From assembly GCF_022844465.1 (NCBI RefSeq), contig NZ_JALHLP010000019.1, forward strand, positions 1 to 64,000: a stretch of 64,000 bases of DNA, in the 5' to 3' direction. Below are positions 1 to 8,669 of the stretch, piece by piece. The notes under the pieces were generated by a model. The model searched no databases. It saw only the letters and a list, made by a program, of their open reading frames with translations, and had not been told where the DNA came from. This DNA comes from Bradyrhizobium sp. (GTDB taxonomy: Bacteria; Pseudomonadota; Alphaproteobacteria; Rhizobiales; Xanthobacteraceae). Position numbers and translations under genes: made by a program. Numbering within the stretch: position 1 is the first letter of the stretch; each line of letters opens with the position of its first letter.

Positions 1-460
1 CAGATCAGGACATCATCAGGAAGGTGACCGCGGAACACCGCTTACCACCAAGGTCGAGTCCGGTTCGCATCAATGAACGGACATGCGTGGGCAACGTCGG
101 CTAGTCCGAAAAGTGCCAATTGCAAACATACGGCCAGGCTGAAGGCCTCGTCTGCTGACCTTCCGAGAGCAGACATCCTGAGTCTTGGATTCGCAAACTA
201 GATGTTATGGAAGAAATGGGCCAATGGCCGACTAGACTCTTTGTATGCGCCAAATAACCAAGATTGATGTCTCAATCATCCGAACAGCTTTCCGGCCTTT
301 TACCGGAACCGATTGACCTACCGGCGTCCACAGCAGAGAGGGGATCCATGACCGTTTTCGCCACCGGCCCGTCGCAACATCGTTTATACTCGCTTGGAAC
401 AAGAAGGGTCGCTCGCCCTGTTGCCTCAAGCAGCTGACCAACCAGCCAACGGAACCCGAG
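1..460. other. Leading region without a supported gene
   Basis: No convincing gene is visible. Short frames here have no recognisable domain, and the two overlapping minus-strand frames at 232-475 look like chance. Two short plus-strand frames run in from the left edge and stop within the first 110 bases, so the 3' end of an upstream gene could lie here, but they are too short to identify. The region presumably holds the promoter of the thioredoxin gene at 461; I could not pick a clear -35/-10 pair. Confidence 0.4.
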
Positions 461-1021
461 ATGTCCACCTGTCACCGCTCGATCGTGTCAAAATCTTACC
501 GGGCTGTGATTATTTCGCTTTTCTTGGTCTTGCAGGTCGCCTCTTCCTCATGCCTTGCACAGGCGCCGCTTCCGCAAGGATTTGAAGCCGTCGGGGAAGG
601 GACGCCGGCTCCAAGGACAAAGTTCTTCGACGAGAATAACCTTCCAATGAGTATCGAAGCTTTCAAAGGCAAGATTGTTGTCTTGAACCTGTGGGCGACT
701 TGGTGCGCTCCATGCATTAAAGAAATGCCTTCCCTAGAACGGCTTGCAGCGCAGATGTCGACGGGCCAGTTTGCGTTCGTCGCCGTCAGCCAAGACAAGG
801 GCGGGATAGCAATTGCCAAGCCATTTTTGGATCGGCTCGGAATTCGCGGACTTGCAATCTATACCGATCCGGTTGGTCGGCTGCCCCGAGAATACGGCGG
901 CCGGGGTATGCCCACGACCTTCATTATCGGAAAAAGCGGCAATCTCATTTCCAGATTGGAAGGGTCCGCAGATTGGGATGCGAAAGAAATAGCATCGTAT
1001 TTGCAGTCACTAGCCGACTGA
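461..1021 (+). CDS. TlpA/ResA-like thiol-disulfide oxidoreductase, exported
   Basis: 186 residues. An N-terminal basic stretch and a hydrophobic segment (about 14-34) act as signal peptide or membrane anchor; the Ser-Ser-Ser-Cys at 28-31 resembles but does not match a good lipobox. The thioredoxin fold follows, with the redox motif WCAPC at 81-85 after a VVLNLWAT strand, and the expected cis-proline in GMPTTF (Pro151). TlpA/ResA/DsbE proteins reduce or exchange disulfides of exported proteins. The next gene, 81 bp on, encodes an exported peptide with eight cysteines, so it is the obvious candidate substrate; that link is inference. The start is ATG461 with a weak ribosome site. Base composition is visibly less GC-rich than the core genes further right. 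Confidence 0.85.
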   Translation: MSTCHRSIVSKSYRAVIISLFLVLQVASSSCLAQAPLPQGFEAVGEGTPAPRTKFFDENNLPMSIEAFKGKIVVLNLWATWCAPCIKEMPSLERLAAQMSTGQFAFVAVSQDKGGIAIAKPFLDRLGIRGLAIYTDPVGRLPREYGGRGMPTTFIIGKSGNLISRLEGSADWDAKEIASYLQSLAD

Positions 1022-1102
1022 GCACCTAGTTGACGACTTTTTCAGCTTGCAAAGAACGTCAAACAGCGTAACAAATGTATACAATCTAAACGGGAGATTC
1101 TT

Positions 1103-1444
1103 ATGGCAATTTTACGAACGCTGATGATGGTTCTGGCGATGGTCTCGACCTATTCCCTTGGATCGGCTTCAGCTGATGAGCTTTGCAATAAATCCTCGGC
1201 GGCGGTAACGGCCGAAATTGAAGGACTTGGCGCGCCTGATGCAAGGTTTGTTATTGCATCTGTAGAAGCGATCGACTCCGGACTTGTGGAAAGGGTCTCC
1301 AAGAGCACCGTGGTTGGCGATCAAGGAAGGCAACAGCTCGCGCAGACAGCGCGGAGCACAGGCTGCTCGACTGGGTGTTCCACGGGGTGCTCTAGTGGAT
1401 GCTCCAACGGATGCTCCAATGGCTGTTCCGTTGGATGTCGCTGA
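1103..1444 (+). CDS. Exported peptide with a cysteine-every-fourth-residue tail
   Basis: 113 residues, unrecognised. It has a clear signal peptide (1-24, cleavage expected after Ala-Ser-Ala), then about 60 residues of soluble, mildly acidic sequence containing one cysteine (28), then a tail of seven Gly-Cys units with cysteines at 88, 92, 96, 100, 104, 108 and 112. The spacing is exactly four, and the variable pair between units is Ser/Thr/Asn/Val. GGGAG lies upstream of ATG1103. The tail could bind metal, take thioether or other modification, or be held by disulfides. The gene sits between a TlpA-like thioredoxin and two membrane proteins, which suggests a maturation or export cassette. No MNIO, radical-SAM or lanthipeptide enzyme is visible in the window, so a modified-peptide reading is only a hypothesis. 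Confidence 0.75.
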   Translation: MAILRTLMMVLAMVSTYSLGSASADELCNKSSAAVTAEIEGLGAPDARFVIASVEAIDSGLVERVSKSTVVGDQGRQQLAQTARSTGCSTGCSTGCSSGCSNGCSNGCSVGCR

Positions 1445-4134
1445 CGGCGCCACCTAGGCGGCCTGATTGGTTTCAGACGGCCCGATCCCAGGATCGGGTC
1501 GTTTTGCTGTGGGCCCTAGCCACCTTGGTTCTAGGCGGACTTGCGTTAACGGAGAGAAACACTTTTGCGGCCGTAGCAGCGGGATTTCTCTTACCGCTTC
1601 TTCCCGAGCGGGTATCGATCAAAAGACGAATGTTCTTGCTGATTGCATCGGCTTGCGTTTTCTTCTTTGGAACTACAGTTCTCTTAATTGCGATTCCAGT
1701 TGCCCTTTACATATCTTCAGTCCGCGGCGCTGCGCCAATAGCGATTCTAGGCTTAGCTTCCGAGAAGCTTTTGATCCATCACTTTCAATCCACTCCCGAT
1801 GCGGTGGGACAGTCGATCCACCTAGGATCGCTGATCTACCTCACGGCTCCCATTTTATTTGCCGCGATCATCCTGAACCGAGAATTAGGCTGGCGTTCAA
1901 TCGCTATCCTGCTGAGTTCAGCCGTAGTGGCGGTTCTGGCTTTAGACCTGGCGGGCGCGCGCTGGATCAATTTTAGCATTTTCACCTCACCAACATTTCG
2001 AACGCTATTTATGCTTCTTCCATTAAGCGTCGTGGTTCTAACTCTTAGAAATCACTATGCAACAATGCCGACCCATCGCCGCTCGATATGGCTCACGATT
2101 GGATTTGCAGTCGGTGCAGGCGGTGCATCCCTGTTGCCTACAACGCCAGTAAGCTCAATCGCGTTCGACGAATCTCATGGGCACTGGGAGACAGTTAAGG
2201 GATCCTTCGGTCCGAACGATTTCGGTCGAGGCGCAAACTATACTTACACCGCCCTATACGCCTACGCAGCTAAGCTAGTTGGAAGCGCCTACCCATTCGA
2301 GAGCGAAAGCGACAACCTGCCCGGCGCCAACGGAATTTTTGTATTAAAGATGCCTTCTAAGCCATTGTCCGATCATTTCTCCAACCGCTTGGAAGCTTGG
2401 GTAAGAAGCGGCGGGCGCCTGCTGGTCGTGGCAGACCATACCGATCTGTATGATAGCAGCCAGAACTTAAACGCGTTCTTGTATCCAAGGTTCGGCATTC
2501 GAATCGGAACGAATGCGGTATTTGATGCTCGTGGAATGCCGACAATCCCCACCACCGATAAGACTACCTCGGCAATCGGCTACGTTAACGCGAACGGCCA
2601 GCCGTGGGCGTGGCAAACGGGGGCAAGCCTAAACGCACTCCCGATTGCGGCGGTGGAACTCGCCAGTTTCGGCATGTCGTTTTCCGAGCCCGGCGACTAT
2701 TCCAGGCCAAACCGGTTCGGCCCCTTTCTTCCGCGCACTTCCTTACGATTCGGAACCCACACCTCGGTGATGGGCTTAGGAGTCGGGACAGGGTCCATTT
2801 TCGTTGTTCTAGACAGCACCCCTTGGTCGAACTTTTCGATTTTTCTGCGCGACTATAAGGTTCTGTTTAGCTCTATTCTCGACGCGATGACAAAGCCCGC
2901 AGCTCTGAAGACTTGGGGTTGGAGCGCTCCGGTTCTAGGAGTGATGTTCATCGCAAGCGCCCTGTTTCGGCATTCGATACTTCTAACCATCAGCGGGATT
3001 GCGCTCGGACTATCGATCGGTTGCGCGGCAAGAATCGGTGCGGCCTCATTTGTTCCTCAGATAGATGGTCGCGATTTCCAGTTGCGTGTTGTAACTGGGG
3101 CGAGCGCTAAGCTTGAGTTTCTCAAGCAGTTGGTTGCGCCGGGCGAACGGAACTTTGTAAGAATCTTATCTGCGATGGGGAAATATGGTTTGGAGCCGTC
3201 CTCCTCGGCGTCCGGATCAGAAGTCCCAATTTTGAATGCCGCCAAGAATTGGCTTCTTATCCAACCGGACCCAGACCAATTGCCCAAAGCCGAAGACGTC
3301 CTTTTGCACTTGAGCAGAGGTGCCAACATATCCGTCTTGTTCAGCCCCGAGCAAGCAGGTAACACCGCCGTCCGCGCTTGGCTTACCGAGTTGGGGCTGG
3401 TTGCACAACGATCCATTGCATTGTCCCTCGCAGAAGACGCGAGAACAGGCGGCCTTTTGAACCGGAGGGGTCCGGCCTTACTGCGAGACGTGAGAACACT
3501 AACATTAGCTAGCCAGACGGCGAAGCTGAAGGATCGCGATGGCGATCAATTGATTCAGTCTTACACCGCCCGTCCCACAACACTACCGCGCACAAGTGGC
3601 CTACTGAATATCGGCTTCTCATCTGACCAGTTTTCGGACGACGCTATTGGTGAAATCTGGGAAGGGATCTACCCTTCGGCGATTGGCAAATTGCGGGAAC
3701 AGCAGTTAGCTGCGGCCTTACTGGGATTCGAAATCCCGCTTCCAATGCCGATCGATCTGAAGCGGCCTCCGCGTGAAGCAGCTGTCGGCGGCCTCGGACA
3801 GTATTTACTCTTGGTAGACGGAAAATCGACGCTTGCGGGCATCTTCCGACATACGGACTTGAAACTCACGGAGAACACCGACACAGCCCCGATCGACAAC
3901 CCGATAAACTATCTGGAGGATTTGCGTGCACGATCAGCATCCTTCATTGCGTCATCATGTCCACACTCAGCCAAGATCACGCAATGTACCAAAAGATTTC
4001 TTAGCCCCGACATGTTGGAATGGATGGTGTCATGGGCCTCTTCAGATGATGGCAAACCCATCGCTATAGAGCTTTTGCACGAGAGACGGTTTTCAGGCGT
4101 TGGAAGCACCTTGAATGTTATCTTCACCAATTAG
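1435..4134 (+). CDS. Large multi-pass membrane protein with DUF4350/GldG-like domains
   Basis: About 899 residues from ATG1435. In-frame ATGs at 1399 and 1411 also exist but lie inside the cysteine-tail codons of the preceding gene. I prefer 1435 because it overlaps the upstream stop by 10 bp, which suggests translational coupling. The first 250 residues hold several hydrophobic segments. A soluble domain follows with a glycine-rich 'SGGRLLVVAD' strand and a 'LNAFLYPRFGI' helix, the pattern of DUF4350/GldG-type glutamine-amidotransferase-like folds. Around 490-540 come two more membrane segments, then a second Rossmann-like domain ('WLLIQPDPDQL') without a visible catalytic cysteine. Such domains occur in membrane complexes near MoxR ATPases and ABC-type export systems; neither partner is in the window. 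Function unknown. Confidence 0.75.
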   Translation: MSLTAPPRRPDWFQTARSQDRVVLLWALATLVLGGLALTERNTFAAVAAGFLLPLLPERVSIKRRMFLLIASACVFFFGTTVLLIAIPVALYISSVRGAAPIAILGLASEKLLIHHFQSTPDAVGQSIHLGSLIYLTAPILFAAIILNRELGWRSIAILLSSAVVAVLALDLAGARWINFSIFTSPTFRTLFMLLPLSVVVLTLRNHYATMPTHRRSIWLTIGFAVGAGGASLLPTTPVSSIAFDESHGHWETVKGSFGPNDFGRGANYTYTALYAYAAKLVGSAYPFESESDNLPGANGIFVLKMPSKPLSDHFSNRLEAWVRSGGRLLVVADHTDLYDSSQNLNAFLYPRFGIRIGTNAVFDARGMPTIPTTDKTTSAIGYVNANGQPWAWQTGASLNALPIAAVELASFGMSFSEPGDYSRPNRFGPFLPRTSLRFGTHTSVMGLGVGTGSIFVVLDSTPWSNFSIFLRDYKVLFSSILDAMTKPAALKTWGWSAPVLGVMFIASALFRHSILLTISGIALGLSIGCAARIGAASFVPQIDGRDFQLRVVTGASAKLEFLKQLVAPGERNFVRILSAMGKYGLEPSSSASGSEVPILNAAKNWLLIQPDPDQLPKAEDVLLHLSRGANISVLFSPEQAGNTAVRAWLTELGLVAQRSIALSLAEDARTGGLLNRRGPALLRDVRTLTLASQTAKLKDRDGDQLIQSYTARPTTLPRTSGLLNIGFSSDQFSDDAIGEIWEGIYPSAIGKLREQQLAAALLGFEIPLPMPIDLKRPPREAAVGGLGQYLLLVDGKSTLAGIFRHTDLKLTENTDTAPIDNPINYLEDLRARSASFIASSCPHSAKITQCTKRFLSPDMLEWMVSWASSDDGKPIAIELLHERRFSGVGSTLNVIFTN

Positions 4135-6064
4135 GCTGCATCTATTGGCGTCTATCGCCGCGGCGACAGGCGTCGGAAGTATCGCCTTCCCATTGGTAGC
4201 GCCTTGGCATCTCATCATCCTATTTGCTGCAGCACTGGCCAATATGTTTACTGCGCGTTCGTTGATTTTGGGTGGGTTCGCTTCGTCAGCCTTTGTCGCA
4301 AGTGTTCTGGCCGGATTGTTGCCGTCGCCTCTTGCTGCAGGTGTCCTTGCCGCCACAGCGATCGCTGGGTCGTCACCGATCTTGGGAGTAGCCTTTCTAC
4401 TGTTCCAAACCTCAATCTTTTCCACTGCGATACAGATTGCAGCACAGCCCCTATACTTGTATGGGATGGAGGCTGCTGCACCCGCTCTTCTGGCCATCCT
4501 GATAGTCGGCCTTTGTCGATGGGAAAATTGGGTCCTATCGATCGGAGCCGTTACTGCTACAATCTTATTAACCGCCTTTGCGCGGAGTGCAGCCGCATCG
4601 CCTGCACTTCAAATGTCCTGCGCGTCCCTGCCCGCTATTGCATTAGCTGCTGCGATCGCAGTTCGCTCGCGAGAGACCAAGAACCTAACCGTCTCAGCAA
4701 GCCTTTCCGCGCTGCTATTGGCCGCATCATGGATTGCAACCCCACCACGCTCAATGAACGAACCTTACCTGCTCCTACCAAAAGCGGGAGCCTCTCCGGA
4801 GGGAAAGTACTTCAAGAACTACGAGTATGCGCTAGGCTTTTCAGGCATCTCGTCTAAAGAGGTATCAGACCCTGCTTCAATCCCTAACGATGCGTTTGTA
4901 ATGATGCCGTGGTTAACTGCATCGTTCGATACTGATGATGACGCAATTCTCATGAAACGAATTGGGGACCTAGCTCGCAATAGGGGCTGGACTGTTATTT
5001 TAGCTGCTGAGCACAATGATTTAGGTGGAAGCACGAAGCGCATCGCTGCACTTACAAGACGCACTACGGTGCGAAATGATCTTACCGTTCCACCGGGGAA
5101 TACTGATGACTCCGGTCCGCTACATGTGCTTGACGTCCGCGCCTGGCCCCATGAAGCGATACTAAATCGAGGCTCAAGCGTCCAGATATCTTCCCTTTGG
5201 GATAAGGTTCTTTTGTCGGGAGACGGCTGGTGGGCCGAACGAGACATCGGCGAATGGCTATGGGTTGGTGATTATGTTTGGCAAGAAGGTGACCGCGCCG
5301 GACGCTTGGCGCTTTCGCTTGCTTTCGACGACGGCGCATCTCGATGGGTGATAATTGGCGACAATAGCCCACTGATCAACAGTCAGATCTACGCTGACCC
5401 ACGCCCTATGATCCAGATACTGAGGAATGCAACGTTGTGGCCTGCATTCTTGAGAGATCTAGCGTTACTCGGAATGATCATCATTCTAGTTCTTCGATCG
5501 GCCGGTAAAGGAGGGCCACTCCAACAATCTGGTTTGTCACTCGTCACCTTGCTGCTACCTCTCGCTTCCTTCGTATCCGCCGAAACGCAGAAGCCGGCCA
5601 AGTGGCGAGATGCCTACATAAGGCAGTCCGGGTTTGATCAACGGAATTTCAATGAGGTGTTCGCTGAATATCCCACGCTATTGGATGGACGCCGAGTAAT
5701 CCGAGTTGCAGCACCTATTGCCAACTCGATCGAACTGCCTGTCGGCCCCGTGCTTGTCTTTGCAGAAATCGATGGAACTGCTCGCATAGGCAACATAGTC
5801 ATTAGAGATTGCCGGCGGCTGGGATCACTGCAGTCATCGCAGGGACCTCATCTAATGGACGCACAGGCCTGTCGAGTCGAGGGGGACGCCAGAATTTTGA
5901 TAGGCACCCAACAGCAGGCCGCAGCAATTGAGTTTAGCAATGGTCCATATCGCGCAACGTTAGTCCTTGATACCGCGTTCCTCGCACAGAATAGTCCTGA
6001 GGAGAATGTCAAATGGCTCATCAGAGAGATGAATCCTCAAATGGAGACACCGAGCCAAAAATAA
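4115..6064 (+). CDS. Second multi-pass membrane protein with a DUF4350-like domain
   Basis: 649 residues. The start ATG4115 overlaps the upstream gene by 20 bp and is preceded by GGAAG. About six to eight hydrophobic segments fill residues 5-215. A soluble domain follows, containing 'WTVILAAEHNDLGG' and, near its end, 'RWVIIGDNSPLIN', the GD-x-(S/D)-x-L-x-N ending typical of DUF4350/GldG-like domains. One membrane helix follows (about 450-465), then a further stretch ('LLLPLASFVSA') that could be a membrane segment or an internal signal-like region, and a C-terminal soluble region of about 150 residues. The architecture parallels the upstream 899-residue protein, so the two probably act as a pair in one membrane complex. 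No enzymatic motif recognised. Confidence 0.75.
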   Translation: MLSSPIRLHLLASIAAATGVGSIAFPLVAPWHLIILFAAALANMFTARSLILGGFASSAFVASVLAGLLPSPLAAGVLAATAIAGSSPILGVAFLLFQTSIFSTAIQIAAQPLYLYGMEAAAPALLAILIVGLCRWENWVLSIGAVTATILLTAFARSAAASPALQMSCASLPAIALAAAIAVRSRETKNLTVSASLSALLLAASWIATPPRSMNEPYLLLPKAGASPEGKYFKNYEYALGFSGISSKEVSDPASIPNDAFVMMPWLTASFDTDDDAILMKRIGDLARNRGWTVILAAEHNDLGGSTKRIAALTRRTTVRNDLTVPPGNTDDSGPLHVLDVRAWPHEAILNRGSSVQISSLWDKVLLSGDGWWAERDIGEWLWVGDYVWQEGDRAGRLALSLAFDDGASRWVIIGDNSPLINSQIYADPRPMIQILRNATLWPAFLRDLALLGMIIILVLRSAGKGGPLQQSGLSLVTLLLPLASFVSAETQKPAKWRDAYIRQSGFDQRNFNEVFAEYPTLLDGRRVIRVAAPIANSIELPVGPVLVFAEIDGTARIGNIVIRDCRRLGSLQSSQGPHLMDAQACRVEGDARILIGTQQQAAAIEFSNGPYRATLVLDTAFLAQNSPEENVKWLIREMNPQMETPSQK

Positions 6065-6444
6065 TTCGACTTCTGGCCAACGACATTGCTTGGCGTGAGC
6101 CATGGCCCTCCGAGAACGAATTCTTCAAGATGCGGCCGGAAGTTGCGGGCTTGGCAGCAGAGGACGATTGTGTCGTCCTGAATCCATATTCGAATCTATC
6201 CGCGAACGAGAAGGAGGCGGTTCTGCTAAACGAATCGGCGCGGGTATTTATGCGACGAAGCGGCTTCTGCCCGGTATTCACGCTAACCGCGGAACAAGCA
6301 TCTTTCTTCGCCAACTACGGTCCGGTTGAAGCAGTAAGAGCTACCGTCGCCGCGCGAATTTTTTCAGGCGATCCAAGCGCCCTCGAAGCAACAGACGAGC
6401 AGTTCGCGTTCGTTCAGGAGTTGAGAAAAAGAATGGGGTCATGA
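6013..6444 (+). CDS. Small soluble protein, last gene of the cysteine-tail operon
   Basis: 143 residues, no signal peptide or membrane segment. It begins inside the 3' end of the preceding gene (52-bp overlap) with GAGGAG nine bases before ATG6013, so it is co-translated with the membrane proteins. The sequence has a 'LNPYSNLSANEKEAVLLNE' helix-rich core and ends in 'ELRKRM'. I have a vague memory of similar hypothetical proteins in rhizobia, but no function. It faces the minus-strand terminase gene 48 bp away, so the operon ends here. Confidence 0.65.
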   Translation: MAHQRDESSNGDTEPKIIRLLANDIAWREPWPSENEFFKMRPEVAGLAAEDDCVVLNPYSNLSANEKEAVLLNESARVFMRRSGFCPVFTLTAEQASFFANYGPVEAVRATVAARIFSGDPSALEATDEQFAFVQELRKRMGS

Positions 6445-6492
6445 GACTCGCTTTAACCGCTATGGGAACCTCTTAATAGAAGCAAGTGCCAG

Positions 6493-6951
6493 TCAGCCTT
6501 CCGGCTCAGCTGCATCAAAGAGCGGAAGCTGATCTTGGGGAGGCGTAGAAATCCTGCTCCGACTAGCTGGGGTAAACCCGAACTCCGATGCGATCCGCAT
6601 CATGATCTCAGCCTGGCGGTTGGCGATTGCAATATACGGTGACTGCATGGGGAAGCCGGATGGTGATTTCACCATGGTGCCGAACTTTTGGATGGCCTCG
6701 GTCGCCTCGGCCCATAGCGCATACGCGCCACAATAGCTGGCAAGAGCAGCACGGTCCAAATTCGTGATCAGATTGAGCTTTGACAACTCTCCGACCAATC
6801 GATTCCATTCGCGTTGCGCGCTGGGGCCAAGCTCTGGCGGACAATCAGGCGGGACCGGCTCCGGCCGCGGTTCACTCTTGTTGAGGGCGCGCTTGCCGGG
6901 GTTGCCTGTCAAATACTTGATCCTTGTGGGTTTTGGACGCCGGCCGCGCAT
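6493..6951 (-). CDS. P27-family phage terminase small subunit
   Basis: About 152 residues from the ATG at 6951. The N-terminal 'MRGRRPKPTRIKYLTGNPGK' is the hallmark of P27-type terminase small subunits, which recognise phage DNA for packaging. The longer upstream frame is not used: the start overlaps the stop of the upstream methyltransferase gene as TGATG, giving translational coupling. A terminase large subunit should follow immediately on the minus strand, but the next gene to the left lies on the opposite strand and belongs to another unit. The phage packaging module is therefore incomplete, pointing to a remnant or to a cargo insertion. Confidence 0.85.
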   Translation of the reverse strand: MRGRRPKPTRIKYLTGNPGKRALNKSEPRPEPVPPDCPPELGPSAQREWNRLVGELSKLNLITNLDRAALASYCGAYALWAEATEAIQKFGTMVKSPSGFPMQSPYIAIANRQAEIMMRIASEFGFTPASRSRISTPPQDQLPLFDAAEPEG

Positions 6952-8261
6952 CACGTTGCCGTCGTTTCGCTGCTGAAAGCCGCCGGCGTCGTGGCGGATG
7001 GGCCAATCTGCGCCTGAAGCGCTTCGAACTTCTGGCCATCGCGGAAGCGGTATGCCTGCTCGCCGGTAAAGGCCTGCCACCGACGGATCGCAACATCGAC
7101 AAAGAGCGGGTCGATTTCGATGCCGTAGCAGACCCTCCCTGTCGACTGCGCGGCAATCAAGGTGGTGCCGCTACCGAGAAACGGTTCGTAAACGGCCTGT
7201 CCGGGATCGCTATTGTTAAGCATCGGTCGCCGCATGCACTCGACCGGCTTTTGGGTCGAATGCTTGGTTTCCACGTCCTGGCCACCGGTCGGAATGGTCC
7301 AAAGCGTGGTCTGCTTGCGATCGCCAGTCCAGTTGCCTTTCTTGCGAACAGCATACCAGCACGGCTCATGCTGCCAGTGATAGTCACCCTGGCTCATCAC
7401 CAGGCGCTCCTTGGCCCAGATGATCTGCGCCCGAATCGAAAAGCCGCTCTTGAACAGACTTTCGGCAACGATCGTCGAGCGCAGCGCCCCATGCCACACG
7501 TAGGCGATTTGCCCGGGAAACAACGCCCAGGCTGGGCTCCAGTCCGCCTGCTCGTCGTTTTGGATCTTGCCACGCCGCCCTGATTTGCTGACGCCGCGGC
7601 GATGCCGCCACTCCGGATCATACTCAACCCCGTAGGGAGGGTCCGTGACCATCAGCTGGGGCGCCGCGCCGGCCAGCAGCATTGCCACGAGACCGGCGTC
7701 GGTGCTGTCGCCACAGGCTATCCGATGCGGCCCCAGGCACCAGATATCGCCTGTGCATGCTATTGCCGTCTCCGCAACCGCCGGCACCTCGTCTTCATCC
7801 GTCAAACCGGCACCGGCGCCGTTCAAGGCGGTCGCCAGCTCCTTTTCATTGAAGCCGAGCGCCGAAAGGTCTGCCCCCAGCAGCGAAAGCTCCGTCAGTT
7901 CGAGCTTGAGCATTTCCATGTCCCAGCCGGCATTCAGCGCAATCCGATTGTCGGCCAGCACCAATTGACGACGTTGTGAGGCAGATAGCCCGGCAAGAAC
8001 GACGACCGGGACCTCGGCTAAGCCTAACAGCCGGGCCGCCGCGAGCCGACCATGGCCGGCAATCAAATCACCGTCCGCGCCCACCAGGATGGGGTTGGCG
8101 AACCCAAATGCGCGAATGCTTCCCGCGATCTCGGCGACCTGAGCCGCGCTGTGTGTCCGCGCATTCCGCGCGAAGGGGATGAGCTTTTCGACCGGCCGAT
8201 ATTCGATCCGCAGGCGCGCCGTGTCTGTTTCAAGTTCGGTCATTTCGATTCCTTCAGCCAT
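6951..8261 (-). CDS. ParB-domain/DNA methyltransferase fusion (beta class)
   Basis: 436 residues. Residues 20-130 form a ParB/Spo0J-like nuclease domain ('IRAFGFANPIL', GHGR at 69-72). Residues 165-420 form an N4-cytosine/N6-adenine methyltransferase: catalytic DPPYG at 207-211 and, later, the SAM-binding 'FLGSGTT', the beta-class order. These fusions are frequent beside P27 terminases in prophages of rhizobia and probably protect phage DNA or mark it; the recognition site is unknown. The start ATG8261 follows a run of 17 G (minus strand) and the spacer GTAGGTAGCC; a second ATG (Met7) is possible. Confidence 0.9.
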   Translation of the reverse strand: MAEGIEMTELETDTARLRIEYRPVEKLIPFARNARTHSAAQVAEIAGSIRAFGFANPILVGADGDLIAGHGRLAAARLLGLAEVPVVVLAGLSASQRRQLVLADNRIALNAGWDMEMLKLELTELSLLGADLSALGFNEKELATALNGAGAGLTDEDEVPAVAETAIACTGDIWCLGPHRIACGDSTDAGLVAMLLAGAAPQLMVTDPPYGVEYDPEWRHRRGVSKSGRRGKIQNDEQADWSPAWALFPGQIAYVWHGALRSTIVAESLFKSGFSIRAQIIWAKERLVMSQGDYHWQHEPCWYAVRKKGNWTGDRKQTTLWTIPTGGQDVETKHSTQKPVECMRRPMLNNSDPGQAVYEPFLGSGTTLIAAQSTGRVCYGIEIDPLFVDVAIRRWQAFTGEQAYRFRDGQKFEALQAQIGPSATTPAAFSSETTAT

Positions 8262-8271
8262 CGGCTACCTA

Positions 8272-8288
8272 CCCCCCCCCCCCCCCCC
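8272..8288 (-). promoter_or_regulatory. 17-base homopolymeric G tract upstream of the methyltransferase
   Basis: Seventeen consecutive C on the plus strand read as G on the coding strand, ending ten bases before the methyltransferase start, where the ribosome binding site should be. Homopolymeric G tracts slip during replication and in other bacteria switch genes on and off. Here a length change would alter the spacing or strength of translation initiation and not the reading frame. Confidence 0.5.
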
Positions 8289-8669
8289 GAATTTCGCGAC
8301 AATTTTTCAGGGCCGGCCTTACTGTTTTCGTTGGAGTTTTCGGGATCATCTTCGAACGGACCGATACACACGCGATCTCAAAAAAAGTTTTCGGAATTCT
8401 GCGTAAAGATGCGCGTCCCTGGCCCACCGGTCCGGTTCGCTAACCCTCCAGAGTTTTGGACCGCCCCCCGTCCCCAGATGCCAGGTAAATAAATGCTCGG
8501 TTTTTTGGGATGTTGGCGTGAGCCCCTTTGAATTGACTCGCGAATTCGCAACGAGCGCCGCCGACAAGATCCGAAAATCCGATCTCGCGAGAAAAAAATC
8601 CCTGAGTGAGAGAGCCGCCGGTCCTCGTAGCGAAGCATCCCCGACTTTCGGTACCCCCCACCCCATTGT
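8289..8669. other. Gap between methyltransferase and HTH gene
   Basis: About 380 bases without a convincing gene. Minus-strand frames at 8346-8666 overlap one another and carry no domain I recognise. Poly-purine patches and a G-rich repeat-like texture are present. It probably contains the promoter and leader of the methyltransferase-terminase unit, but no clear sigma-70 boxes could be chosen. Confidence 0.35.

Noticed and set aside
1364..1444. Cysteine tail as a zinc-ribbon or metallothionein
   Set aside because: No CxxC pairs and a strict GCxx period; it does not fit these known folds.
8272..8288. Poly-C run as an assembly gap filler
   Set aside because: It is made of a real base in single copy at a functional position and joins readable sequence on both sides; length error remains possible.
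8346..8666. 106-codon minus-strand frame between the methyltransferase and HTH genes
   Set aside because: Overlaps two other frames of similar length, lacks a domain and a convincing ribosome site.
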